Translations under genes and position numbers: made by a program | The notes under the pieces: model-generated | Databases searched by the model: none | The model's input: only the letters and a program-made list of their open reading frames with translations | What the model was told of the DNA's origin: nothing | Assembly (NCBI GenBank): GCA_903900265.1 | Contig: CAIUMM010000077.1 | Span: forward strand, 27,242 to 91,241 | Length of the DNA: 64,000 nucleotides | Origin: an uncultured Pseudomonadota bacterium | GTDB lineage: Bacteria > Myxococcota_A > UBA796 > SXON01 | Direction: 5' to 3' | In this document: piece after piece, positions 23,713 to 32,996 of the stretch | Layout of the letters: each line of letters begins with the position of its first letter | Position numbering within the stretch: the stretch's first letter is position 1

Positions 23713-24653
23713 CCGCTGCCCGCATGGGACCGTAGCAGCGCATCCACTGCCCGCGCCACCTCGACCCGCACCATCTTCTTTCGCCACGGCGCCGAAGCGA
23801 GGTGGGTGCTCAACGGTTGGGAACCCCGAAAAGAGAGCTCAGCTAAGCCCTCTGCCGTTTCGGACTCCACGAGGATGGGACGCGGCGCGACCGAAGAAAC
23901 CACGGCAGACCAAGGTTCACCGCGCTGCGCCGGTGCCGCCACCGCAACCAGCACCTGCGCGTAGTCAATGGCCTGACGCGTCCGCAGCTTGCGATGGGCG
24001 ACCGATCGGTCCTCAAGGGGCACATGGATCCGGGTCAGCACCTCGTCGGGACGGACCGTCAACCAGTTCATTCCGTCCTCGCGATACAAATCGGACACAC
24101 GAATGCGTCGGGTGCCGGAGACCGACACAAATTCAGCCTCAGCGCCCAAAAGCCAGAGCGCTGGGACCGTATCGGCCGCCTGTGTGGCATAGCAACCACG
24201 CCCCTTCGGCGCGACATGACACACCGAGCCCTCCCGCTTCAAGCAGTAGCCCAAGGACGCACGCCAACCGGCGGGCTGGTTGTAATACATACACCGTGTA
24301 TCAAGCATCAGATTACCACCGAGCGTAGCCATCGCCTGAATCGTGGGCGTCGCGACCGTGCGACAGGCGGCGGCCAAGGCCGGTAGACGCTGCTGAACGA
24401 TCCCATGACGAGACACGTCGCGGAGGGTGCAGCTCGCGCCGATAGACAGCCATCCAGCTGCGGGAACAATGCCCTGCATCTCTGCGATCCGGCGGGCCGA
24501 GACCAGCAGCCTGGGCTCAAAAAGCCGATGCTTCATCGAGACCAACAGGTCCGTTCCCCCCGCGACCAGGCGCGCATCGGGGCTCGCCAACAAGCGGCTC
24601 GCTTCTACGGCTTCCGTTGGCGCAAGGTATTCAAAGTGTGCGAGAGGAAGCAT
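23709..24653 (-). CDS. FAD subunit of a 4-hydroxybenzoyl-CoA reductase-like enzyme
   Basis: A 314-residue protein of the xanthine dehydrogenase FAD subunit family (LVAGGTDLLVSMKHR; ATLGGNLMLDTR). It also carries an insertion with four cysteines, C121, C137, C145 and C154, and the sequence CHVAPKGRGC. Their spacing (16, 8, 9) matches that reported for the extra [4Fe-4S] cluster of Thauera HcrB, which other family members lack. In HcrB this cluster lets electrons run backwards to reduce the aromatic ring. It is placed between the large subunit (1-base TGATG overlap) and the acyltransferase. Confidence 0.85.
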   Translation of the reverse strand: MLPLAHFEYLAPTEAVEASRLLASPDARLVAGGTDLLVSMKHRLFEPRLLVSARRIAEMQGIVPAAGWLSIGASCTLRDVSRHGIVQQRLPALAAACRTVATPTIQAMATLGGNLMLDTRCMYYNQPAGWRASLGYCLKREGSVCHVAPKGRGCYATQAADTVPALWLLGAEAEFVSVSGTRRIRVSDLYREDGMNWLTVRPDEVLTRIHVPLEDRSVAHRKLRTRQAIDYAQVLVAVAAPAQRGEPWSAVVSSVAPRPILVESETAEGLAELSFRGSQPLSTHLASAPWRKKMVRVEVARAVDALLRSHAGSG

Positions 24654-27007
24654 CAGCTCTTGCTCCGCTCGGCCCGCGCGAGCGCGGTGAGCACGGATTC
24701 AGGCGTAAACGGCGGCCGGGTAAACCAGATGCCGACCGCGTCATGCAGCGCGTTGGCGATCGCAGGGACAGTAGAGAGCTGCGGCCCCTCCCCGGCCTCT
24801 TTCGCCCCAAAGGGCCCGTTTGGATCGTGGGTCTCTACGATGAACGTCTCAATCTCTGGGGTCTCGTGGATCGTCGGCACCTTGTACTCCAGCAGACTTG
24901 GCGCGCTGACCAAGCCCCCTCGGTAGCGCTGCTCTTCGTACAGCGCCTCGCCTACCCCCATGTATACGCAGCCTTCAATCTGGCCCTCTACGATGGTGCG
25001 GTTGATCGCCCGTCCGCAATCATGGGCGACCCAGATCTTGTCTACCGTCAGGATGCCGGTCTCTACGTCGACCGCGACCTCGGCGACCTGAGCGGTAAAG
25101 GAGTAGGCCGGAGACGGCCCTACCGACTGGCGTCGGAACCGACTGCCGATTTTATGTGGCTTGTAGCCTCCAACCTCGCCGATCGGCCCAAAGCGCTCCT
25201 CGGCCAACCAAACGGCGTCTACAAAAGAGACCCCGCGCTCCTGCGCATCGGCGACGTACACCTTGCCGCCGCGAAACACGAGAGACTCTGCCGAAACACC
25301 CAACTTAGCCGCGACGGCCTCGGCTAATTTCGCACGAACGCGATCCGACGCAGCGATACATGCGTTACCGGCCATGAAGGTGACACGGGAGGAATAGCTG
25401 CCGAGATCTACGGGCGTGAGCGCGGTGTCACCCTCAATCACCCGCACATCCGATGGCTCAATTCCAAGGCGCTCTGCGCAGACCGCAGCGAGCATATGGA
25501 TGCTACCCTGACCACAATCTGCGGTGCCTGAAAATAGGGTAACCTCGCCGGAACGATCCACTTTGAGCTGCACCGAGGACTGCGAGAGCTCGTTTTGATA
25601 CACCGGATGCAACGCACCGCACATGTAGGCGGATGCGGCCAAACCGAGGCCTCGGCCGAAACCAAGCGTCCCCCTTCGCTGCTCATACCCGCTGGCCTGC
25701 ACCACCGCGTCGATGCACTGCTTCATGCCGACGGAGGTCACCTTCAAGCCGTTGCAGGTCTCCGTGTCCGGCTCTATACAATTCGCGCGCCGCAGCTCTG
25801 CCGGGTTCAACCCCAACCGCTGAGCGGCCCGATCGATGTGCATCTCCAACGCGAGCCGAGGCTGGATCGCTCCGTGACCGCGCTTGGGTCCGCACGGCGG
25901 CTTGTTGGTGTACAGGCGATGGGACTCGAAGCGGTAGTTCTCTAGGGTGTACGGCAGGGGCATGAATACACCGAGGTAGTAGCTCGTGACTACGCCGTAG
26001 CTGGCGTACGCTCCACCATCCGCCCATGCCTTGAAGTCGACGGCGGTGATGCTGCCGTCCTTCTTGAAGCCCATCTTGAGCCACATCCGCGTCGGATGCC
26101 GACCCCGATGCGTGTAAAACACCTCCTCCCGCTCCAACGCGATCTTGACCGGCCGACCAAGCTTACGGGCGAGGTAGGCAGCGAGGATGTCCGTACAAAA
26201 GGGGTCACACTTGCCGCCGTAGCCAGCCCCAATCGCGGGCTTGATCAACCGGATGTCCTGCTCCCGCATACCGAGCACATGCGCGACATCGCGATGCACA
26301 TAGTGCGGGTTCTGCGTGCTGGACCAAAGCGTGAGCTTGCCGTCAGGCTCCGGGTTCGCGACCGCTACGTGGGCCTCCAAGGGCACATGTGTGCTGCCAG
26401 GGTAGGAGTAGGTGTCCTCTACGATGATGTCGGCGTCGGCGAACCCACGGTCAACGTCCCCGTACTCCTGAAACACACGCCGCAGGATGTTGGACGGCTT
26501 CCGGGAACCCTCGTGGATGTGCGGCTTCCGTGGATCGAGCGCGTCTTCGATCGTGAGCACCGCGTCGATGCGCTCGTAGCTGACCTTCACGGCGCGCACC
26601 GCGCGCAGCGCCGTCTCCTCATCCAGCGCAGCGATACATACTACTGGCTCACCGATGTATCGCACCTTGCCGATCGCCATCGCAGTTTCGTCCTGCGCGA
26701 CGGGGATCACCCCATACTTCTTCGGCAGCTCCTCCCCGAGGGCATAGCCGACGACGCCGGGAATCTCCAAAGCGGCGCTGAGGTCCACGCCCAAAATCCG
26801 AGCATGGGCCTCGGTGGAGCGTACAAACTTCGCGTGCAACATCCTGGGAAGTTGGATGTCGTCGGTAAAAACCGCCGTACCCGTGATCCTCCCCCGCCCA
26901 TCGATCTTCCGCTCGCCGCGGCCTAAGACCCCTCCGGTGGCCGGCTCCCCCGCGTGCGTCGGGTACACGGCCCAGCCCGGACGATTCTCGTTGGAGCCCT
27001 CGCTCAT
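24653..27007 (-). CDS. Molybdopterin subunit, 4-hydroxybenzoyl-CoA reductase-like
   Basis: A 784-residue large subunit of the xanthine oxidase family that binds the molybdenum-cytosine dinucleotide cofactor. It has the N-terminal ald/xanthine-dehydrogenase a/b hammerhead (about 30-150), AIGAGYGGKCDPF, GTADCGQGSIHM, and the C-terminal FGAKEAGEG with the active-site glutamate. The size and subunit order (small-large-medium) fit hcrCAB, with hcrC in front. The substrate is not shown by sequence; a CoA-bound aromatic is the best guess because of the Fe-S insertion in the partner subunit. No benzoate-CoA ligase or other aromatic pathway genes are nearby. Confidence 0.85.
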   Translation of the reverse strand: MSEGSNENRPGWAVYPTHAGEPATGGVLGRGERKIDGRGRITGTAVFTDDIQLPRMLHAKFVRSTEAHARILGVDLSAALEIPGVVGYALGEELPKKYGVIPVAQDETAMAIGKVRYIGEPVVCIAALDEETALRAVRAVKVSYERIDAVLTIEDALDPRKPHIHEGSRKPSNILRRVFQEYGDVDRGFADADIIVEDTYSYPGSTHVPLEAHVAVANPEPDGKLTLWSSTQNPHYVHRDVAHVLGMREQDIRLIKPAIGAGYGGKCDPFCTDILAAYLARKLGRPVKIALEREEVFYTHRGRHPTRMWLKMGFKKDGSITAVDFKAWADGGAYASYGVVTSYYLGVFMPLPYTLENYRFESHRLYTNKPPCGPKRGHGAIQPRLALEMHIDRAAQRLGLNPAELRRANCIEPDTETCNGLKVTSVGMKQCIDAVVQASGYEQRRGTLGFGRGLGLAASAYMCGALHPVYQNELSQSSVQLKVDRSGEVTLFSGTADCGQGSIHMLAAVCAERLGIEPSDVRVIEGDTALTPVDLGSYSSRVTFMAGNACIAASDRVRAKLAEAVAAKLGVSAESLVFRGGKVYVADAQERGVSFVDAVWLAEERFGPIGEVGGYKPHKIGSRFRRQSVGPSPAYSFTAQVAEVAVDVETGILTVDKIWVAHDCGRAINRTIVEGQIEGCVYMGVGEALYEEQRYRGGLVSAPSLLEYKVPTIHETPEIETFIVETHDPNGPFGAKEAGEGPQLSTVPAIANALHDAVGIWFTRPPFTPESVLTALARAERSKS

Positions 27008-27477
27008 GCGGAGCTCCGCGAAGCCGCAGCTTCACGCGCCGCCGCGAGGATCTTGGTGTACCCCGTACACCGGCAAATATTCGAACCGAGCGCCTCGCGA
27101 ATCGCAGCCTCGTCCGCGTCCGCCTGATCGTCGAAGAGGCTGGCCAGGCAGAGCACGATGCCCGGGGTGCAGTAGCCGCACTGACTGGCGACGTGCTTGT
27201 CCAAGGCATCCACGATGTAGGCTTCCTTCGAGCCACATCCCTCGATGGTTTGGACCGAAGCGCCTTGCACTTCGGCCGCGAGCGTGATGCACGCCAGCCG
27301 AGGGAGTCCGTCCACGCGCACCGTACAGGCGCCGCAATCGCCCACGTCACAGCCATGCTTCGAGCCCGTGAGCCGCAGATCCTCGCGTAGAAGGTCAAGG
27401 AGAGTACGAGAAGCGGGGATCAGGCGACGTACACGTTCGCCGTTCACCTGTACCGTCAGCACAACTTCGTCAGACAT
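27004..27477 (-). CDS. [2Fe-2S] subunit, 4-hydroxybenzoyl-CoA reductase-like
   Basis: A 157-residue ferredoxin-like small subunit: plant-type [2Fe-2S] site GCDVGDCGACTVRVDG (about 43-58) and the second cluster motif QCGYCTPG plus CRCTGY. It passes electrons between the FAD and molybdenum subunits. The longer ORF upstream is not used because the ATG at 27477 gives the normal start MSDEVVLTVQVNG. The stop overlaps the large-subunit ATG as ATGA. It is the first gene of the operon, divergent from a lipoprotein 36 bases away. Confidence 0.9.
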   Translation of the reverse strand: MSDEVVLTVQVNGERVRRLIPASRTLLDLLREDLRLTGSKHGCDVGDCGACTVRVDGLPRLACITLAAEVQGASVQTIEGCGSKEAYIVDALDKHVASQCGYCTPGIVLCLASLFDDQADADEAAIREALGSNICRCTGYTKILAAAREAAASRSSA

Positions 27478-27513
27478 GCACTCTGCTCTATCCGTTCCGC
27501 GAGCAACCACGAC

Positions 27514-28323
27514 ATGATACCTCATCGGATGCGCCGCAAAATTGTCTCCACTACCGTTGTCCTCCCTTGCTTTCTGCTTTTGGGCGCGAGCACGCTCAGC
27601 GCCTGTGGAAACGGCATCAAAGCGGTAGAGTCGGACAGCAGCACCCCGACGCCCGAGGATTCGGACGCCGATTCCGACTCCGATTCCGACGCCGACGCCG
27701 ACGCCGACGCCGACACCAGCCCGGATACGTCCGACGACGTTCAGGTCGACCTGACCGGTCGAAGCTATGACATCGACCTCGCTGGAGCGGACATCACGTG
27801 GCGCGCTCCAAGCGCAGGGCCGACCCTGATCACCATGCTCCAAACCGACCATCTGCTGCTCATGGTCGAGGCGGTAGGTTCCCAGATCGACACGGTGGGC
27901 GCAGCGGCGATGATGCTCGACCGTGGCCTCACGCAGTACCCGTGTGCGTCCGCGTTTGACTTTGACGCTGCGCCGTTTGGCGCAAACCCCGACTTTCTCG
28001 TCGGCCCTTTGGAAGCCGCGCTTGTCGCAGGCAGCACCAGCGTCCCGCTCTACGCCCTGAGCTTCAGCGGCACCTTCAAGCCCGATGGCTCGGAGATCGC
28101 CCAGGTCGCGGTCAGCGCGCTGATCGACGCACGACCGATCTCCAGCTCACAGGGGGTGGATGTGTGCGCAGCGCTGCCGTCGTTCGGAGACGAATGCGTC
28201 GCTTGCCCCGACGGGGAGATCGGCTGTGTTGCGTTGGATGTGTTGGATGCAAGCGCTCCGTGGCAGGCGGACCTGACGGTAGACGCCAACGTCGACCCAT
28301 CCAACGATCCGCACTGCGACTGA
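27514..28323 (+). CDS. Predicted lipoprotein with Asp/Ser linker
   Basis: A 269-residue protein with signal peptide (n-region HRMRRK) and lipobox LSAC (Cys31), followed by a simple linker of Asp, Ser and Ala repeats (about 48-70), presumably a surface spacer. The C-terminal domain (75-269) is beta-rich with six Cys, including VACPDGEIGC; I recognise no family. The DNA of the linker is a GAC/TCC/GCC triplet-like tract that could vary in length. ATG 27514 or 27529 are both possible starts. Confidence 0.72.
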   Translation: MIPHRMRRKIVSTTVVLPCFLLLGASTLSACGNGIKAVESDSSTPTPEDSDADSDSDSDADADADADTSPDTSDDVQVDLTGRSYDIDLAGADITWRAPSAGPTLITMLQTDHLLLMVEAVGSQIDTVGAAAMMLDRGLTQYPCASAFDFDAAPFGANPDFLVGPLEAALVAGSTSVPLYALSFSGTFKPDGSEIAQVAVSALIDARPISSSQGVDVCAALPSFGDECVACPDGEIGCVALDVLDASAPWQADLTVDANVDPSNDPHCD

Positions 28324-28363
28324 CTCTCGGCTCGACGCCGCCGAACGGTCTCTGGCAGCACGT

Positions 28364-29203
28364 TCAGGGGCGCAGCGCGAGCACCCTCGCGTAGACTTCA
28401 CGGCGTTGCATGCCCGTCTCCGCCGCGACGACGTCCCGGATTCGCCGCGTCTCCATCCCTTCCGCTAACAACGCGCGGATCCGAGCGTCCGGATCTACCA
28501 CCTCGACCTTGCCGCGCCCGATCAGCAGCACGACTTCGCCGCGCGTCTCCTCGCCAAGCTGCTCCTGCACCGAAGATGCCGTGCCAGTCAGCCATTGCTC
28601 GAACGCCTTGGTCAGATTTCGAGCTACCACCACATCGCGCGTAGGCCAAACCTGCGCGATCACCGATAGCGTCGCCGAAAGGCGACGAGGAGACTCGTAA
28701 AAAACGAGCGTACCGTCAAAAACTGCGAGCTCCGCCAGCCTGCCACGCAGCTCGGATTCGGATGAAGGAAGAAAACCACCGAAGGTGAACTGATCCGTCG
28801 GAAGGCCGCTCCCCGCGAGCGCCACGACCAACGCACAGGCTCCGGGGAGCACGTCGACGGCAAAGCCAGCCTGACGCGCCCGCGAGACCACACGGTAGCC
28901 GGGGTCGGAGATCAGCGGGGTACCGGCATCCGAGACCAAACCCACCGAGCGCCCTTGTTCGAGATGACCGAGGATCTCGGTAGCCCGAGCATCCTCGTTA
29001 TGGTCGTGGCAGCTTCGGCTCCCGCGGTCCACGCCCAACCTGCGCAGCAGATCGGCGGTGACGCGGGTGTCCTCGGCGTACAGCTCGTCCACCTCGCGCA
29101 GCGCACGCAGCGCACGCAGCGTGATGTCTTCAGGGTTTCCCAAAGGCGTCGGGATGATCAGCAGACGGCCAGCTCCCGCTTCTGTGGTCGGGGCGGGAGT
29201 CAC
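28364..29203 (-). CDS. rsmI: 16S rRNA (cytidine1402-2'-O)-methyltransferase
   Basis: A 279-residue SAM-dependent enzyme of the tetrapyrrole-methylase fold that methylates C1402 of 16S rRNA. Motifs are LLIIPTPLGNPEDITLRA, EDTRVTADLLRRLGV, SDAGTPLISDPGY, LPGACALVVALAGSGLPTD, and FYESPRRLSATL. The GTG at 29203 overlaps the exbD stop as GTGA. The gene is 3' to exbB/exbD, in the same operon. Length is normal. Confidence 0.95.
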   Translation of the reverse strand: MTPAPTTEAGAGRLLIIPTPLGNPEDITLRALRALREVDELYAEDTRVTADLLRRLGVDRGSRSCHDHNEDARATEILGHLEQGRSVGLVSDAGTPLISDPGYRVVSRARQAGFAVDVLPGACALVVALAGSGLPTDQFTFGGFLPSSESELRGRLAELAVFDGTLVFYESPRRLSATLSVIAQVWPTRDVVVARNLTKAFEQWLTGTASSVQEQLGEETRGEVVLLIGRGKVEVVDPDARIRALLAEGMETRRIRDVVAAETGMQRREVYARVLALRP

Positions 29204-29667
29204 TGAGACGCACGACTCGCGAGCGCGATGTCGGTCAGGCCTGCGGTTCTGCACTTCCCAATCACCTTCATGATCAGGTCGTACGTTGCGGCTTCGTCGC
29301 CGCGAATGACGACGCGCGTAACGGCGCCAGCGCTCTTGATGACGCCCAGCTTCTCGCTCAGGCTGTCCATCGTGACCTCATCGGAGTCTACGAACAGCGT
29401 GCCGTCGGGAAGGATGGACACGACCACATCTTTGGGGACCAAGGTCGAGTCACCCGTGCCCTGTGGGGTCTGAACCTGAAGCGCGCGCTCGGACTGGAGC
29501 CCCTTGGTCTGACTTGACGCCTTTTCAGCTTCGACCATCGAGCTCGAGACCACCATGAAGATGATCAGCAGCACCAGAAAAATATCGGTCAGCGGGGTGA
29601 TGTTGATCTCGGTAAAGATCGCATCATCGTCCTCTCCGCCGTCGCTACTCTGCGGAGCTGCCTGCAC
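29200..29667 (-). CDS. ExbD/TolR family protein
   Basis: A 155-residue inner-membrane protein that would pair with an ExbB/TolQ-type motor to use the proton gradient. It has an acidic N-terminus, then ITPLTDIFLVLLIIFMVV with the conserved Asp in the membrane segment, and a periplasmic domain ending TDIALASRA. I use the GTG at 29667, which has GAGGGGA at the right distance; its 5' end overlaps exbB by about 20 bases. No TonB or energised receptor is seen nearby. Confidence 0.9.
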   Translation of the reverse strand: MQAAPQSSDGGEDDDAIFTEINITPLTDIFLVLLIIFMVVSSSMVEAEKASSQTKGLQSERALQVQTPQGTGDSTLVPKDVVVSILPDGTLFVDSDEVTMDSLSEKLGVIKSAGAVTRVVIRGDEAATYDLIMKVIGKCRTAGLTDIALASRASQ

Positions 29668-30322
29668 GAGCACTCCCCTCTGACGAATCTGCAGAAACCG
29701 CGCCCAAACGAATGAGCTCCAGGCACTCATCGGTGACATAGGCGAGGCGGCGCGCCACTCCGCCCGCAAGATTCTGGAGGAAGTTGAACAACACAACCGC
29801 CTCAAGCGCCACGAAGAGACCCACCGCGGTCGCGATCAGCGCTTGGGAAATCCCGGAGGACACCACCGCGAAGCCACCTTGACCGCTCTCGCCGATCGCG
29901 CGGAAGCTCCCCATGACGCCTACGACGGTACCCAACAGGCCAACAAAGGGCATCAGCGCGCCGGTCGTGCCAAGCATCCACAACCACGCCTTGAACGCCG
30001 CGACGGCGCGGCGCTGCTCACGGGACATCGCCATGCCGACGTCGCCGCGCACCTTTCCCGTCGCGCGGTCGAGCCCCGCGACAAAGACCTGCTGTATCGG
30101 CGTGCCGACGGACCTACAGCCCTGACGCGCTTCGGCGAGCTTGCCCTGACGCAAGGGAGCGAGCACGCGAGACTCAACGGCTCGGAGCGCCAAAAAGCCC
30201 CGAACCATCATCAACGTGCGCTCCAACGCGACGGCAACGACAAACACCGAGGTGAGCACCATCAGGATCATCAGCGGATCCTGCCGGAGGTGCGAGAGCA
30301 GGAGCTGGAAAGTGGACGACAT
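29645..30322 (-). CDS. ExbB/TolQ/MotA family proton channel
   Basis: A 225-residue integral membrane protein with three predicted helices: one near 15-35, then two in the C-terminal half. FVGLLGTVVGVMGSF and ALIATAVGLFVALEAVVLF are the conserved MotA/TolQ/ExbB segments. It supplies the channel part of an energising complex with the overlapping exbD. It is the first gene of the exbB-exbD-rsmI group, preceded by a 120-base gap. Confidence 0.92.
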   Translation of the reverse strand: MSSTFQLLLSHLRQDPLMILMVLTSVFVVAVALERTLMMVRGFLALRAVESRVLAPLRQGKLAEARQGCRSVGTPIQQVFVAGLDRATGKVRGDVGMAMSREQRRAVAAFKAWLWMLGTTGALMPFVGLLGTVVGVMGSFRAIGESGQGGFAVVSSGISQALIATAVGLFVALEAVVLFNFLQNLAGGVARRLAYVTDECLELIRLGAVSADSSEGSARAGSSAE

Positions 30323-30443
30323 TCTTCGGACTCTTACCCCGCCCAGGCGCGCCGCGCAGCCACCGGCGCGCGTGCATCCTCAACGAAACAGGATGTGACG
30401 GACCGACATGGTCGTTTAGACCACAACCCCGAGGACACCCGGG

Positions 30444-32987
30444 TCAGCGCTCGCCCGCAGTTCGTACGCTCAACCACGGAGACTGAACCGCGTCGAGCTC
30501 AATCGACCACCCCGCTCGAACCTTGCGGACCTCGACGGCAGGCATCTCTACTCCATGCGGGTCGAGGGGATGTACCTCAGGCCGGCCTGGCCAACTGAAA
30601 ACGATGGTTCCACGCGCTGGCTCCACCAAAATCGGTGGACCACCCCACTGGACCAGCTCGGTGCCCTGCGCACCGAAGCGCTGGCCCGTGTTCTCCTGAC
30701 GGGTGGCGACGGTCAGCAAGGCGCTCTGCGACTGCCCTATCGGCTTTCCATCCGCACTGGTCAACGACACCGCCGCCCAGTTTTTTAGACGTACGTCCAA
30801 GCCTTTCACGCTCTGAATGCCGAAGCCCGCTTGAAGCACCGAAGCTGGAGGGCCCACGCGCGCCAGCACCATCGGCTGCTCCAGGAACAGGACGCCTGGG
30901 TTGCTCCACCAGCCCAATCCGGGCGGAGCAGCACCCTCCACCGTAGCGGGAGGGGTGCGCTCGAACATGGAGCGCACCCGATGGGTCAGCACGTACCCCA
31001 AGTCCAAGACCTCCAACGGCTTCAGCTGCTGCGGACGGATGTGCTGGTCGCTTACATACGCCGACAGGAGCACGTCGGGGTCCATGTTGTACGGTGCAAA
31101 TCCCTGTGCGGTGGGCAGCGCGAAGGTCCGAAACAGCGTCGAGGCAGACGGCATCTGAGCCAGCGCCACGGTGTTGGAGCGAAGGTCAAAGCTCCCGAGT
31201 ACGGTGGTGTCATCCTCGCTCCACGGTCCGTCCAACCAGCTGAACCACATCGGGTTGTCCCAATCCTGATTCGAGAGGAACGTCGCCCAAAGGAGCGGAG
31301 CTTCCGCGCGAAACTCGTTTGGAAAGGGATGATTCAACTCGGTCACCCCGGTCGCCTGTCCCTGAACGGCCGTCGCTGCGTACGAAAGGATGGTCTCTGG
31401 ACGGCGAAGCACGCTCACGTTGTCAAACGTCATCCCCGCGAGCGAATCCCAAGCGATGTGCGTGTCCGCCATCGCATAGGGTTGATACAAATACTGTAGT
31501 ATTGGCTGATCGTAGACTATCGACGGCACCAAGGGCACGCGAAAGCCCATCGCTCGCGCCTTGTCGGACACCGCCTTGTAGAACCCTTCCTCTAAGCTTC
31601 GGTAGAATTCGAAGAGGTCCTTACGACGCTGCAAAGGCCAATAATCAAAGGTATTCGGCAGTTTTGGCTCGCGGGCGACGGCGCCAAGCCCCTCTCTCGG
31701 CTGCAGCCCGTCGAAGCGCACACCCGACGTCCAGGCGCTCCGCAGCGCCTCATCGGTTGGATACCGTACTTTCAACCATTCATTCCATCGAGCGTCCAAC
31801 TGGGAAAGCTGAGCTGGAGGCAGCGCCTCCAAACCGAGTCCCCAGTGCATCAGCAGCGAGTGTTCGTTGGACAGCTCCACCATCGCTACGCCCGGATCCT
31901 CCGGGTAGCGCCGGCCGGTGTACGGATTGGTGCGGTTCCAGAACACATCGAACCACGACAGATAGGCCGCCTGCCAATCGGGCGCCCACATGGTGGCCAG
32001 CTTGTGGCCATTCGGCATGCCGCCCGGGTTTGATACACCGTCTTGTGTGTTGAAGTCCCGTGAGGTCGCTACCTCTGCGTAGATATAAAGCCCGTGCGCC
32101 TGCAGCCGAGAGATGAAAAAGTCGAGTCGATCCGTCTGAGCGGCGTCCAGCCAGGTGGCTGGATCCGCGGTGCGCTTCGGGTTGAGCACGCCATTCGCGC
32201 CGACGACGTCAATGTGATGAAGACGTACGAGGTTGAAACCCAGGTTCGCGAGCTCCGCTGCGAGATTGTCGGCCTCCTCTTTTTTGGGGATCGCAGGGAA
32301 TCCTACAAGGTTGATCCCCCAGAATCGAGCACGAGTCCCGTCCTCAAAGACAAAGTGACCGTCCGCCCCCTGCGTCAGCGCACCGTGAGCGCCGACGGGC
32401 GCTTCTATCGGTGAGGATTGGGGGATTTTGGACGTAAGATGGGCAGAGATGGTGAACGGATACCAGTCATGCGTGTCTGTCGCCGTGCTCAGCGGGATGT
32501 TGTCTACCGTCTCAGCGGCAGTGACACATAGAACCGATGTGTTGTTGATTCGCGTCTCCAAACGCACGCGAGACAGCGTAGACGCTGCTGCGCGAGCCGG
32601 GACCGTCCAGCGATTTCCGATCCGTGCCGCACCATCGGGCCCTGTGCCCAACAGCACCGCCTCCGTCAATCGCCCCTCCACCGCCCCAGGCCCGGACTGG
32701 CGCCCCTGCGCGGCGAAGGAGCGGCCGGTAGCCCCATCGGCGTAGGTCCAATTCATCACCGCAGCGACTCCTGAGACCGGTCGCGCATCGGTCTGGTACA
32801 GCGTCACCACAACCCCGCTCAGGGCGTCGGTAACCGGTAGATCGACGTACAGTGGAAGCTCCGGGTGACCGGGACCACGGAGGCACACCGAATCCAAACC
32901 CGGCACTTCGGTCAGGACGTCCGAGTTGTTCAACCCGGAGAGGTCCAACGAGCGACCCAGAGCAAGCGAAGCAAGAAGGAGCACCAT
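30444..32987 (-). CDS. Secreted glycoside hydrolase of clan A type
   Basis: An 847-residue protein with a short hydrophobic N-terminus (MVLLLASLALG). Around residues 205-480 it looks like a TIM-barrel of the GH5/cellulase-like group: FWGINLVGFPAIPK, ELANLGFNLVRLHHIDV, and VAMVELSNEHSLL, where the Asn-Glu is the expected acid/base. A second conserved carboxylate may be in GVTELNHPFPNEFRAE (near 570). The N-terminal 200 residues look like a beta-sandwich and the C-terminus another. Polysaccharide substrate unknown. It sits 9 bases after tsaD on the same strand. Confidence 0.78.
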   Translation of the reverse strand: MVLLLASLALGRSLDLSGLNNSDVLTEVPGLDSVCLRGPGHPELPLYVDLPVTDALSGVVVTLYQTDARPVSGVAAVMNWTYADGATGRSFAAQGRQSGPGAVEGRLTEAVLLGTGPDGAARIGNRWTVPARAAASTLSRVRLETRINNTSVLCVTAAETVDNIPLSTATDTHDWYPFTISAHLTSKIPQSSPIEAPVGAHGALTQGADGHFVFEDGTRARFWGINLVGFPAIPKKEEADNLAAELANLGFNLVRLHHIDVVGANGVLNPKRTADPATWLDAAQTDRLDFFISRLQAHGLYIYAEVATSRDFNTQDGVSNPGGMPNGHKLATMWAPDWQAAYLSWFDVFWNRTNPYTGRRYPEDPGVAMVELSNEHSLLMHWGLGLEALPPAQLSQLDARWNEWLKVRYPTDEALRSAWTSGVRFDGLQPREGLGAVAREPKLPNTFDYWPLQRRKDLFEFYRSLEEGFYKAVSDKARAMGFRVPLVPSIVYDQPILQYLYQPYAMADTHIAWDSLAGMTFDNVSVLRRPETILSYAATAVQGQATGVTELNHPFPNEFRAEAPLLWATFLSNQDWDNPMWFSWLDGPWSEDDTTVLGSFDLRSNTVALAQMPSASTLFRTFALPTAQGFAPYNMDPDVLLSAYVSDQHIRPQQLKPLEVLDLGYVLTHRVRSMFERTPPATVEGAAPPGLGWWSNPGVLFLEQPMVLARVGPPASVLQAGFGIQSVKGLDVRLKNWAAVSLTSADGKPIGQSQSALLTVATRQENTGQRFGAQGTELVQWGGPPILVEPARGTIVFSWPGRPEVHPLDPHGVEMPAVEVRKVRAGWSIELDAVQSPWLSVRTAGER

Positions 32988-32996
32988 AAAAAAACC

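Noticed and set aside
27640..27720. Simple-sequence tract of GAC/TCC/GCC considered as a non-coding microsatellite
   Set aside because: It is in frame in the lipoprotein and encodes the usual Asp/Ser/Ala linker; kept as part of that gene.
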